In this document: positions 46,293 through 57,898 of the stretch, piece by piece
How positions within the stretch are numbered: the stretch's first letter is position 1
Layout: each line of letters begins with the position of its first letter
DNA from: Dioscorea cayenensis subsp. rotundata
Taxonomy: Eukaryota > Streptophyta > Magnoliopsida > Dioscoreales > Dioscoreaceae
Direction: 5' to 3'
DNA length: 64,000 nt
NCBI RefSeq assembly: GCF_009730915.1
Contig: NC_052475.1
Span: forward strand, 310,001-374,000
Position numbers and translations under genes: made by a program
Notes under the pieces: model-generated
Database searches by the model: none
Told to the model about the DNA's origin: nothing
What the model saw: only the letters and a program-made list of their open reading frames with translations

Positions 46293-48496
46293 TGTTATGC
46301 CCTGAACCCAGGCTAGTGGCAGACAAATGGCAGCACACACACAGGGCAAAAACCCCGCAGGCACGCAAGGCCTAAAACCTGACTCAAAGCAAAAAATGAT
46401 CTAACAAAGCCACATAATACAAGTAACAAAATACAACAACTTTTGAGTACAAATTCAAGGACTGCAACAAGAGAATTTACAACTCAGCTACACTGAGAAA
46501 AAAAAATACTTGACCGCCCGCTAATTTACAACCCGGATATTACTCCTGATCTAAAAAGAAGAAAACAACTATTTATGAGCTTGACAGCCCAGTAAGTACC
46601 CACTAAACATATCGGGATCATAAAAGTTTCAAAATTTCAAAAGACAACCAAAATATAATAAAATACAAGTTTATCAGAATCAAATTCAGAAATCAAGTTT
46701 TTCAATAAAACATAACTAATCAAAAAGTCAAGTATATATGTTCCACAAATAACTATTGCCAAAACAAAATGTCAAAGGTCATATGTTTACACTCAGTGAC
46801 CCTAGCCAGAATATCAGAGATCATATGTTTACCCTCGATGACCGGAGCCAGAATTATCAGAGGTCGTTAGTCTTCACCGACAGAAAGTGGTGGGAAACTA
46901 TAGTTTCTATTTCAGAGGTACACGTTGACACGGTCAATATTTTAACTCCCACTGACAGGGTTATTGCAAAGTTAGTTGGGGACTACAAGTTGCTATGTCA
47001 AAATAAGTTATGTCCAAACATTTATCAAAACATAATACAGAGATTCAATGACCCCATTTTCATATAGAAAATAATTCCAATTCATTTCCAAATCTAAATA
47101 GTTACATATGAATTGCAAATAATAGATAAATAAGTAATTCAAAATATAAATCGAAATAATCATTATTTTTCTCAAAAATTTTAGAAGCTCATAAAACTAG
47201 AATGTTCGAGTATATACATATAGTAGGATTTATATGTGGGATACTTACCTGTCTAACGACCAGATTTCGAATTCACATCAATCGAGTTTTCTCAGAAAAT
47301 CCTATATTTGGGAATAACCCATCATAATTACAGACAAAACAAATTCTAAAATTCACATGAATGCAAAAACATTTTCAAGACACTAACGAAGCTACAAAAG
47401 TCGAGACTCATAACTAATTCCCCTTAAGAATGAAATCAGCATAGCTTTGCAAATTCTAACCCAAATCAGAAATTTCAAACTTCTAAAAAACTAGACATCT
47501 ACATCTATAACATACCAAATCTCACAAAGATTTGAGAACCGCAAAATCTAAGCGATCACTTTTAAAAATCATAATTATGCAAACCAACAATTTCAGGCAT
47601 GCCTCTTCCAATAAAAATATCTCACAACATATAACTTCAAATAAGATCAAAATTTAAAAGCATATAACTAACTCAAAATGGAACAACTTTCTTATTAAAC
47701 ATGAGTCCTGATTCAACCTCTAAGATCATCAAATTCTCAAATCAATCTTCATGCTTTCTGCAGAAATGCCATTGAGCACACCTATAGAAATCTGATCATA
47801 TCTCACAATTTACAATGGTAAAAATTCTAAAATTTGGCAGAGGCAAAGATAAAATCATCTTCTACAACTTTATTATATAAGTATAAATCTAAATCAGACT
47901 CTAAAATTATGAAATAAATTAATAATTTCTCAAGGGTTGCACAGAAATGTTGTCCGTGTCACCTGAGTTTAAAGCCTATAATTTACAGGTTACCACTCCA
48001 AAAATTCTGAAATTTAGCAGGTCCTTAGCTAACGTCAAACTCTACAAGTTTTTTATTTTAGTCTCCTCCAAATTATGCCTTTAAGACCCTAAAATCGAAG
48101 AGGGGTTTCTGCCATTATCAAAAACAAAATCTGAAACCTATCAAATTAATCTCAAACTCCGACATTAATTGATCAAGATTTATAAAAATAACAATAATAA
48201 TTCTACAATATTTTTCAAAGATCCGAGGAAGAGGGTTCTTACCTGTGAATCAACCAAACCTGTGACAGCGAGATCCTTCTTTTTTCCTCATCCCAGCACC
48301 ACACGTAATCAAGGAAAAATGTTGGATCTAACTTTTCTTAAACAATAAGACTAAGATAGAAGGAGACGAAGGGATGCGTAGAGTTTTATAAAAAAAAAAT
48401 AACTGAAACATATAATATAAAATTAAAATTAATAAATAATAAATAAACTGTAGAATTTAATATTAGAATTTTTTTTTAAAAATGGTGGGGCCCACA
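46293..48496 (-). mobile_element. LTR D (2.2 kb), minus orientation, 5' LTR of a lost element
   Basis: Minus-strand start TGTGGGCCCCACC, end GGGCATAACA. Flanks (AAATT and GTAGC) do not match, and a primer-binding site adjoins the end, so this is a 5' LTR whose element lost its body and 3' LTR rather than a solo LTR. The sequence follows B closely. The Helitron candidate starts 10 bp beyond. Confidence 0.82.
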
Positions 48497-48505
48497 GTAG
48501 CAGAA

Positions 48506-51500
48506 TCTATACTATATATTAATTCTATCCTTGATTATCTAAAAAACTAACACGTGGTGAACCTAACATTATGAGTTATGATGGTCAGTTGGAGAAGAAA
48601 TCCTAACATTTTCAGAATATTTTTCAAAAACTGGAAATTATGAGTTCTGATGGTCGCAAGAGAAGCAATACTAACATTTTCCAAATTTTTTTCAAAAATC
48701 TATTAAAAAAATATGATCTTAAAAAATGACACGTTGTCAACATGATTTTTGATGGTCCGTAGAAGAAGCAATACTAACATTTTTCGGATATTTTTGAAAT
48801 ATATAAAACAAAAAACAAAAAAAAAATGATGCATTCGTCCACCATTATTGTCCACCAAAAGCGGATATATGTCAGAAGGGGAAAAAAAAGAGAACAAGAG
48901 ACGGATCGATTGATAGGCAAGCCGGTGGCAGATCTGGTGGGATGTGGTGAGATTGCCTCTACATCAATAACCGGAGGAGGAAAAGAGATTTGGCTGTACA
49001 AGCAATCTTGCGGAAGATCTAGCGCGGCACAATAGAGAGCCATATCTGTTGCGGCATGGTGAGATCCGGCATCGATGACCGGAGAAGGAAAACTGCAAGA
49101 AGTTAGGAGATATGGCGCCAGCGAAGATCTGCCACAGTTGAATCTGTTTGTTTGTTTTTTTTTGGTTTTTTAACAAAGATGACATAATTAGCTGATGTGA
49201 AACAGAGCTAATCTGATGGAGCACGAATAGCTTTAGATCCAGTCAAGTTTTGGAAAAAAGTTTCATCTATTTGCCACCAAATACTGGGAAAAATCTTTCA
49301 TCAAGTGTGACGGAGGCTGATTCCACGCCAAAAGAAGAGAAGAACCTCTTTAATTTTGTTGTCCATTCATTCATATTTTATTGAAGTTAATAATCTCCAA
49401 TTTTCCTTATCATCAACATTTCGATTCTGTTGAACACCTTTCGTTTATGGTTATGCATTTGCCCTCAGTGAGTTGTTCCGCTTGAAGATGAAAACGCACC
49501 CCTTCATAAATTAGTAGATGGTGCAAAAGATGAAGGCCACCAGCTTTTTGAATTGTATGAAGAGAAGTTTCCATTGGATGGTAAAGTCTGAAGATTTCCT
49601 GCCCGCTTCAATGTCCTCTACTACCAATTTCTTTCAATTTTTTCCCATTAAATTTTGATTAAATATTTTATTTTGTTTGTTTTATTTTTTCTGACAGTTA
49701 CTAGATTGGAGAGAAAAATATTGAAAAAAAAAATTTCACGTAAATATCTTTCATTTTAATTTTGAATACTTTTTTATTTGTTTTTTTTTAAAATGTTTTT
49801 TTAGATGCATAGGAGAAGATTGATAACAGTAATGACAAAATTTTTATTTGTTGTCCCATGATATTTTTTTTAATGTAATTGCAAGATTTTTCCCTGATGT
49901 ACTTTTTCAAATTTTTTATGTAATGATCTATTTTTTAAAAAAAATTTCAATAATCATAGATTAAAATATAGATAAAAATAATCATGCATGAAATTAATGA
50001 ATGAAAATTTATTTTTTTCATGAGATTTTTTCAATGTAATTGTAAGATTTTTTCTGATATACTTTATCAATTATTTTATTTCATGATCTATTTTATTTTT
50101 AAATTTTTTAATAACCATTGATTGAAATATACATAAAAAATGATCATACATGAATTAATGAATGAGTTTTTTAAAAAAAAATCTTGAAAAGGAAATCCAT
50201 TCTTACTCCTATTTTGAGTTCAGTCCTTTTTATTTTATTTTTGAAAATTACAAAATTATTTCCATTACTTATAAAACCTTATAATTTTCACATTTTTTTC
50301 AATTTTTATTTTTTTTAAATTCAAAATTTTTCCAATATTTTTTAATTATAAATCATGTTTTTTTTTTCATTAGTAAAAACTAATTCTCTTTTAACAACTT
50401 AAATAAAATTTTATTGTTTTATAAGATTATTAATAAAAAAATGTGTACTGATATCAAAGATAAATGTAATTTTAAAAAGTAGTAAAATATTATTTTGTTT
50501 TATTTCATAACAATTTAAAACAAATTTTCAAGTTTGGATAGGATGACATGAATAAACAATAAATAGAGTTTTACTTTTTAATGGCAAAACATAAATTACA
50601 TGTGCTTATCCACAATGTTTTTTCTCTCTATAATGAAGGAAAACAACTCACATAAAACTGAAATCTTACCATTTCTTTCTATCAAGATGGTTGTTTGCAC
50701 AAATCTAAAAGCAAGCCTACAACTCACACAAGATGTCAAACTCGTGCGCCTTTTTCTGCAAGTTAAAAATACTTTGTCCTCTTTTCTCCCTAGAAAAAAA
50801 AATGATAGAAAAAATAAATATTAAGTAGAATACTAATAATAAACAAATAATAAGGTGTAATTACGTTATCTTAATCTTAATAGTTTCGTTCTTGACTTTT
50901 TCAAAGACAGATATGAAATTTTGGAATGAATTAGCATTGATTATTAGCCTAATGTGACTTTTGTATAGGTTAGATTTATTTTATTTTTTTGGTTCCAGAG
51001 ATTGTTTTTTATTATTATTATTATTAAAAAATATTCAAGTACAATGATGAGGGAATCTCCACTTTTTTTTTAAAATTAAAGTTCAAATCAATCATGGAAT
51101 GACAAAATCAATGTTTCACATTCATAGAAAAAAAGTTGATTTCAATGCCAATACATTATACATTAAGGTGTCCGCAATATAGGTTTTAAAAGTCAAACCT
51201 ACTTGAATCCTTTAATATAAACTAAACCCGTGATTAGAATAAGAGAAAAGCAGGTATATTTAGACGGTCCATCTAAAGATAACTATTTTTTTATTTACTA
51301 ATATGAAAAAATATCTCAAGTGATAAGATAAAAGTAAGAGTAGAAAATTTATTTTAAGAAGATATAAGTGTAAGAATAAGGAAAATTTTAGGGAGAATTA
51401 GAGTTAGTGATATTTTCTTTCATTAATTTCCCTTGATTTTTTATTTAAAATTTTTTTAATGAAATATATGAGACTAAAAAAGAACTCAATCTTTATCCCC

Positions 51501-51985
51501 AAATTGAATTTGAATTGAATATTTGATATTATTGTTTTGTTTTTTTTTTTGACAGATATTACGTTTTAAAGAAAAAGAGTTGAAGCACTAATTTCCCTTT
51601 TTTAAAAAAATTTAAATGTTTGCTTGAATTTTTGATATAAAATTTGAGTTTGTTAGTTTTTTTATTCGTACTATTTAAATGTAGAGAAGAAGAATATTGA
51701 AAGATATGTGTGAATAGAAATTCAAGATATTTTTTGTTTGATAATATTCATGGAAAATGCAAATACAATTTTTTATGTAATATTTTGTCAATTATTACAA
51801 TGTTTGAACTTTCTTCTCCAATATTTTTTAGAACCTACTTATGTAAAAATTTTATATGTAAATTTATTTAAAAATGCAATTAATGACAAATTTTATTATC
51901 ATTAAATTATTAACCCTAATTTATGAAATATTATTCATATATATTGAAAGATACCCGTAGCGTTAGCGTGGGCCACCCCTATTAG
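48506..51985 (+). mobile_element. non-autonomous Helitron candidate (3.5 kb)
   Basis: Starts TCTATACTATATATTAATTC after an A, the common 5' end of plant Helitrons. It ends with a GC-rich hairpin CCCGTAGCGTTAGCGTGGG (51954-51972, four Watson-Crick pairs or more plus G.U), 13 nt before TTAG followed by T, one base from the canonical CTRR|T. No target duplication, as expected. No Rep/helicase ORF. 48820-49590 is less AT-rich and may be captured gene sequence. Confidence 0.72.
49473..49580 (+). pseudogene. possible captured exon inside the Helitron
   Basis: A 108-bp segment reads without stop as VPLEDENAPLHKLVDGAKDE followed by a GHQLF...EKFPLD stretch. It is preceded by a pyrimidine-rich tract and AG and followed by GTAAAG, like an internal exon. 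I do not recognise the protein. Downstream is AT-rich intron-like sequence. Capture of host exons is usual for plant Helitrons. Confidence 0.4.
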
Positions 51986-52139
51986 TTATGAAAAAGATTA
52001 GTGTTCATGTCCCCATTCTTGACTGGTAAGAGTCAATCGCTTTGCACCTAAGAAATGGAGTTCTGTTTGAGCACAACATTGTGGCAAGTATAGAGGGCCC
52101 TTAGCTTATTAAATCCAAAGAAGAGGGGTTTGTCATGGC

Positions 52140-52675
52140 TAGGGGTGAGCAAAAAAATCCGGATCCGATATTCGGTTTTTTTACCCGAATTTTTTGGGTA
52201 CCCGATCAGAAAAAGAGGGTCGGGTACCCGGTCCGAATTTTTAAGGTGAAAATCGGATCGGATACGGGTCGGGAGAAATTAAAAATCGGGTATCCGAATC
52301 TGATCAGGTTTTTAATATATTCATTCATATATATATAATTAGATATAGATATATAATTAGATATAATAAATTTAAATTTTTATATGGTTTAAAAAGTAAA
52401 AAAGAAAAAAAAAATCCAAATCCCTCATTTAAACCCTTTAGTTTAAATTTTCCAAATCCCTCATATAAACCCTCTAAGATTTTTTTTTCTTTTTTACTTT
52501 TTAGACCATATAAAATTTAAATTTATTAAGTATATATTAATAAATTTAAAATTTTACAAGGACGTAAGTAGAAAAAAAATTAAAATCCCTTGTTTAAATA
52601 CTTAAAGAGTTACTTATATAGTTACATTATTATATATATATATATATATATACATATTAATAAATTTAAACTCTT
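52140..52675 (+). mobile_element. hAT left part, array unit 1
   Basis: TAGGGGTGAGCAAAAAAATC terminus after GTCATGGC (52132-52139), then subterminal CCGGAT/GGGTACCCG repeats. Truncated at the unit junction. A 67-codon open frame over this segment is repeat sequence, not a gene. Confidence 0.85.
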
Positions 52676-53645
52676 ATTAAGGTGTCCGCAATATAGGTTT
52701 TGAAAGTCAAACCTATTTGAATCCTTTAATATAAACTAAACCCGTGATTACAATAAGAGAAAAGCAGCTATATTTAGACGGTCCATCTAAAGATAACTAT
52801 TTTTTTATTTACTAATATGAAAAAATATCTCAAGTGATAAGATAAAAGTAAGAGTAGAAAATTTATTTTAAGAAGATATAAGTGTAAGAATAAGGAAAAT
52901 ATTAGGGCGAATTAGAGTTAGTGATATTTTCTTTCATTAATTTCCCTTGATTTTTTATTTAAAATTTTTTTAATGAAATATATGAGACTAAAAAAGAACT
53001 CAATCTTTATCCCCAAATTGAATTTGAATTGAATATTTGATATTGTTGTTTTTGACAGATATTACGTTTTAAAGAAAAAGAGTTGAAGCACTAATTTCCC
53101 TTTTTTAAAAAATTTAAATGTTTGCTTGAATTTTTTTGATATAAAAATTTGAGTTTGTTAGTTTTTTATTCGTATCTATTTAAATGTAGAGAAGAAGAAT
53201 ATTGAAAGATATGTGTGAATAGAAATTCAAGATATTTTTTTGTTTGATAATATTCATGGAAAATGCAAATACATTTTTTTATGTAATATTTTGTCAATTA
53301 TTACAATGTTTGAACTTTCTTCTCCAATATTTTTTAGAACCTACTTATGTAAAAACTTTATATGTAAATTTATTTAAAAATACAATTAATGACAAATTTT
53401 ATTATCATTAAATTATTAACCCTAATTTATGAAATATTATTCATATATATTGAAAGATACCCGTAGCGTTAGCGTGGGCCACCCCTATTAGTTATGAAAA
53501 AGATTAGTGTTCATGTCCCCATTTTTGACTCGTAAGAGTCAAGCTCTTTGCACCTAAGAAATGGAGTTCTGTTTGAGAAGAACATTGTGGCAATTATAGA
53601 GGGCCCTTAGCTTATTAAATCCAAAGAAGAGGGGTTTGTCATGGC

Positions 53646-54125
53646 TAGGGGTGAGCAAAAAAATCCGGATCCGATATTCGGTTTTTTTACCCGAATTTTT
53701 TGGGTACCCGATCAGAAAAAGAGGGTCGGGTACCCGGTCCGAATTTTTAAGGTGAAAACCAGATACGGGTCGGGAGAAATTAAAAACCGGGTATCCGAAT
53801 CCGATCAGGTTTTTAATATATTCATTCATATATATATAATTAGATATAGATATATAATAAGATATAATAAATTTAAATTTTTATATGGTTTAAAAAGTAA
53901 AAAAGAAAAAAAAATCCAAATCCCTCATTTAAACCCTTTAGTTTAAATTTTCCAAATCCCTCATTTAAACCCTCTAAGATTTTTTTTTTCTTTTTTACTT
54001 TTTAGACCATATAAAATTTAAATTTATTATGTATATATTAATAAATTTAAAATTTTACAAGGACGTAAGTAGAAAAAAAATTAAAATTCCTTGTTTAAAT
54101 ACTTAAAGAGTTACTTATATAGTTA

Positions 54126-54196
<71 letters not shown>

Positions 54197-54219
54197 CATA
54201 TTAATAAATTTAAACTTTT
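53646..54219 (+). mobile_element. hAT left part, array unit 2
   Basis: Same terminus after GTCATGGC (53638-53645). Lacks a GGATC present in units 1 and 4 (near 53758) and ends with a long TTA microsatellite (54129-54190). Confidence 0.85.
54129..54190. repeat. (TTA)n microsatellite, about 20 repeats
   Basis: Expanded in units 2 and 3 only; the same place in units 1 and 4 is a TA run. Confidence 0.95.
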
Positions 54220-55190
54220 ATTAAGGTGTCCGCAATATAGGTTTTGAAAGTCAAACCTATTTGAATCCTTTAATATAAACTAAACCCGTGATTACAATAA
54301 GAGAAAAGCAGCTATATTTAGACGGTCCATCTAAAGATAACTATTTTTTTATTTGCTAATATGAAAAAATATCTCAAGTGATAAGATAAAAGTAAGAGTA
54401 GAAAATTTATTTTAAGAAGATATAAGTGTAAGAATAAGGAAAATATTAGGGCGAATTAGAGTTAGTGATATTTTCTTTCATTAATTTCCCTTGATTTTTT
54501 ATTTAAAATTTTTTTAATGAAATATATGAGACTAAAAAAGAACTCAATCTTTATCCCCAAATTGAATTTGAATTGAATATTTGATATTGTTGTTTTTTTG
54601 ATGATATTACGTTTTAAAGAAAAAGAGTTGAAGCACTAATTTCCCTTTTTTTAAAAAAATTTAAATGTTTGCTTGAATTTTTTTGATATAAAAATTTGAG
54701 TTTGTTAGTTTTTTTATTCGTACTATTTAAATGTAGAGAAGAAGAATATTGAAAGATATGTGTGAATAGAAATTCAAGATATTTTTTGTTTGATAATATT
54801 CATGGAAAATGCAAATACATTTTTTTATGTAATATTTTGTCAATTATTACAATGTTTGAACTTTCTTCTCCAATATTTTTTAGAACCTACTTATGTAAAA
54901 ACTTTATATGTAAATTTATTTAAAAATACAATTAATGACAAATTTTATTATCATTAAATTATTAACCCTAATTTATGAAATATTATTCATATATATTGAA
55001 AGATACCCGTAGCGTTAGCGTGGGCCACCCCTATTAGTTATGAAAAAGATTAGTGTTCATGTCCCCATTTTTGACTCGTAAGAGTCAAGCTCTTTGCACC
55101 TAAGAAATGGAGTTCTGTTTGAGAAGAACATTGTGGCAATTATAGAGGGCCCTTAGCTTATTAAATCCAAAGAAGAGGGTTTGTCATGGC

Positions 55191-55665
55191 TAGGGGTGAG
55201 CAAAAATCCGGATCCGATATTCGGTTTTTTACTGAATTTTTGGGTACCCGATCAGAAAAAGAGGGTCGGGTACCCGGTCCGAATTTTTAAGGTGAAAACC
55301 AGATACGGGTCGGGAGAAATTAAAAACCGGGTATCCGAATCCGATCAGGTTTTTAATATATTCATTCATATATATATAATTAGATATAGATATATAATAA
55401 GATATAATAAATTTAAATTTTTATATGGTTTAAAAAGTAAAAAAGAAAAAAAAATCCAAATCCCTCATTTAAACCCTTTAGTTTAAATTTTCCAAATCCC
55501 TCATTTAAACCCTCTAAGATTTTTTTTTTCTTTTTTACTTTTTAGACCATATAAAATTTAAATTTATTATGTATATATTAATAAATTTAAAATTTTACAA
55601 GGACGTAAGTAGAAAAAAAATTAAAATTCCTTGTTTAAATACTTAAAGAGTTACTTATATAGTTA

Positions 55666-55733
<68 letters not shown>

Positions 55734-55756
55734 CATATTAATAAATTTAAACTCTT
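55191..55756 (+). mobile_element. hAT left part, array unit 3
   Basis: Terminus after GTCATGGC (55183-55190); shares the missing GGATC and TTA expansion (55669-55727) with unit 2, and has small T/A-run deletions of its own near 55205-55240. Confidence 0.85.
55669..55727. repeat. (TTA)n microsatellite, unit 3
   Basis: About 19-20 TTA repeats at the position matching 54129-54190. Confidence 0.93.
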
Positions 55757-56736
55757 ATTAAGGTGTCCGCAATATAGGTTTTGAAAGTCAAACCTATTTG
55801 AATCCTTTAATATAAACTAAACCCGTGATTACAATAAGAGAAAAGCGACTATATTTAGACGGTCCATCTAAAGATAACTATTTTTATTTGCTAATATGAA
55901 AAAAATATCTCAAGTGATAAGATAAAAAGTAAGAGTAGAAAATTTATTTTTAAGAAGATATAAGTGTAAGAATAAGGAAAAATATTAGGGGCGAATTAGA
56001 GTTAGTGATATTTTCTTTCATTAATTTCCCTTGATTTTTTATTTAAAATTTTTTTAATGAAATATATGAGACTAAAAAAGAACTCAATCTTTATCCCCAA
56101 ATTGAATTTGAATTGAATATTTGATATTGTTGTTTTTTTTTTTTTTTGACAGATATTACGTTTTAAAGAAAAAGAGTTGAAGCACTAATTTCCCTTTTTT
56201 AAAAAATTTAAATGTTTGCTTGAATTTTTGATATAAAATTTGAGTTTGTTAGTTTTTTTATTCGTACTATTTAAATGTAGAGAAGAAGAATATTGAAAGA
56301 TATGTGTGAATAGAAATTCAAGATATTTTTTTGTTTGATAATATTCATGGAAAATGCAAATACATTTTTTTATGTAATATTTTGTCAATTATTACAATGT
56401 TTGAACTTTCTTCTCCAATATTTTTTAGAACCTACTTATGTAAAAACTTTATATGTAAATTTATTTAAAAATACAATTAATGACAAATTTTATTATCATT
56501 AAATTATTAACCCTAATTTATGAAATATTATTCATATATATTGAAAGATACCCGTAGCGTTAGCGTGGGCCACCCCTATTAGTTATGAAAAAGATTAGTG
56601 TTCATGTCCCCATTCTTGACTCGTAAGAGTCAAGCTCTTTGCACCTAAGAAATGGAGTTTTGTTTGAGCAGAACATTGTGGCAAGTATAGAGGGCCCTTA
56701 GCTTATTAAATCCAAAGAAGAGGGGTTTGTCATGGC

Positions 56737-57640
56737 TAGGGGTGAGCAAAAAAATCCGGATCCGATATTCGGTTTTTTTACCCGAATTTTTTGGGTACCC
56801 GATCAGAAAAAGAGGGTCGGGTACCCGGTCCGAATTTTTAAGGTGAAAACCGGATCGGATACGGGTCGGGAGAAATTAAAAACCGGGTATCCGAATCCGA
56901 TCAGGTTTTTAATATATTCATTCATATATATATAATTAGATATAGATATATAATAAGATATAATAAATTTAAATTTTTATATGGTTTAAAAAGTAAAAAA
57001 GAAAAAAAAAATCCAAATCCCTCATTTAAACCCTTTAGTTTAAATTTTCCAAATCCCTCATTTAAACCCTCTAAGATGTTTTTTTTCTTTTTTACTTTTT
57101 AGACCATATAAAATTTAAATTTATTATGTATATATTAATAAATTTAAAATTTTACAAGGACGTAAGTAGAAAAAAAATTAAAATCCCTTGTTTAAATACT
57201 TAAAGAGTTACTTATATAGTTACATTATTATATATATATATACATATTAATAAATTTAAACTCTTATAGGGTTAAAAGTAAAAGGAAAAAAATTTCAAAT
57301 CTTTATGTCTAAGATCGGTGAAACTCTTTATTATTTTTTTGAATTTTTTTGTGGGGAGAATAATGTAAGGTTTTAATCCTATTTATAAGTTACAAGTTTC
57401 TCATATTTGTTTTTTTTTTTTATGAATGTTGATGTTGTTATATAAAAAAAATCAATGGAGTAGATGAAACTTAATTTGGATCCGGATATCCGATATCCGA
57501 TCCGGTTTAAACCGGGTATCCGATTTTTAGTATCCGGTTTAAACCGGGTCGGATACGGGTCAAGCTTTTGCCGATCCGAAAAACCGGGTACCCGATCCAG
57601 TTTAAAAAACCGGATCAGGTACCCGGTTTTGCTCACCCCA
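56737..57640 (+). mobile_element. complete non-autonomous hAT element, 904 bp
   Basis: The only copy with both ends: left TAGGGGTGAGCAAAA, right (reverse complement) TGGGGTGAGCAAAA, flanked by perfect GTCATGGC duplications at 56729-56736 and 57641-57648. Both ends have CCGGAT, GGGTACCCG and CCGGTTT subterminal repeats. No transposase. Its left 531 bp is what the array multiplies. Confidence 0.92.
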
Positions 57641-57649
57641 GTCATGGCC

Positions 57650-57898
57650 ATAAGGTGAAAGTGCCAGATTCCCCTTCCAAAAGAAAATAGCCAACCGAAA
57701 TGGGTCATTGTAACATCTCCTCCGTAAGGAAGAGATTCCCCTTCCAAAAGAAAATAGCCAACCGAAATGGGTCATTGTAACATCTCCTCCGTAAGGAAGA
57801 GGCCTTCAGGTCATCTCAATTATGCCCTCTTTTATTTCCCTCCACATTAAAACTCCGGCCAAACTTGAAACTTCGTAGAGTTTTGTTCATAAAGCAGG
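57650..57898 (+). promoter_or_regulatory. distal promoter of receptor kinase D with 67-bp tandem duplication
   Basis: CAACCGAAATGGGTCATTGT, GAAGAGGCCTTCAGGTCATC and TTCATAAAGCAG match copy E (63430-63628). A 67-bp segment is duplicated exactly (57667-57733, 57734-57800). The module is cut at 57898 by a LINE. Confidence 0.75.

Larger units (their letters stand above)
51162..57267. repeat. four-unit tandem array, ~1.5 kb per unit
   Basis: Units 51162-52675, 52676-54219, 54220-55756 and 55757-57267 all start ATTAAGGTGTCCGCAATATA. Each joins the last ~820 bp of the Helitron, about 155 bp of unrelated DNA ending in GTCATGGC, and the first ~540 bp of a hAT element. Units differ by few substitutions and microsatellite length, so the array is young. 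The last unit runs on into the rest of the hAT element. Confidence 0.95.

Noticed and set aside
54129..54190. CRISPR-like or regulatory repeat array
   Set aside because: A plain TTA microsatellite without spacers.
52135..56935. Four near-identical 67-101 codon frames starting MARGEQKNPDPIFGF as a repeated small protein gene
   Set aside because: They cover the hAT terminal and subterminal repeats. The start ATG is the target-site ATGGC, and the frame changes length with microsatellite indels.
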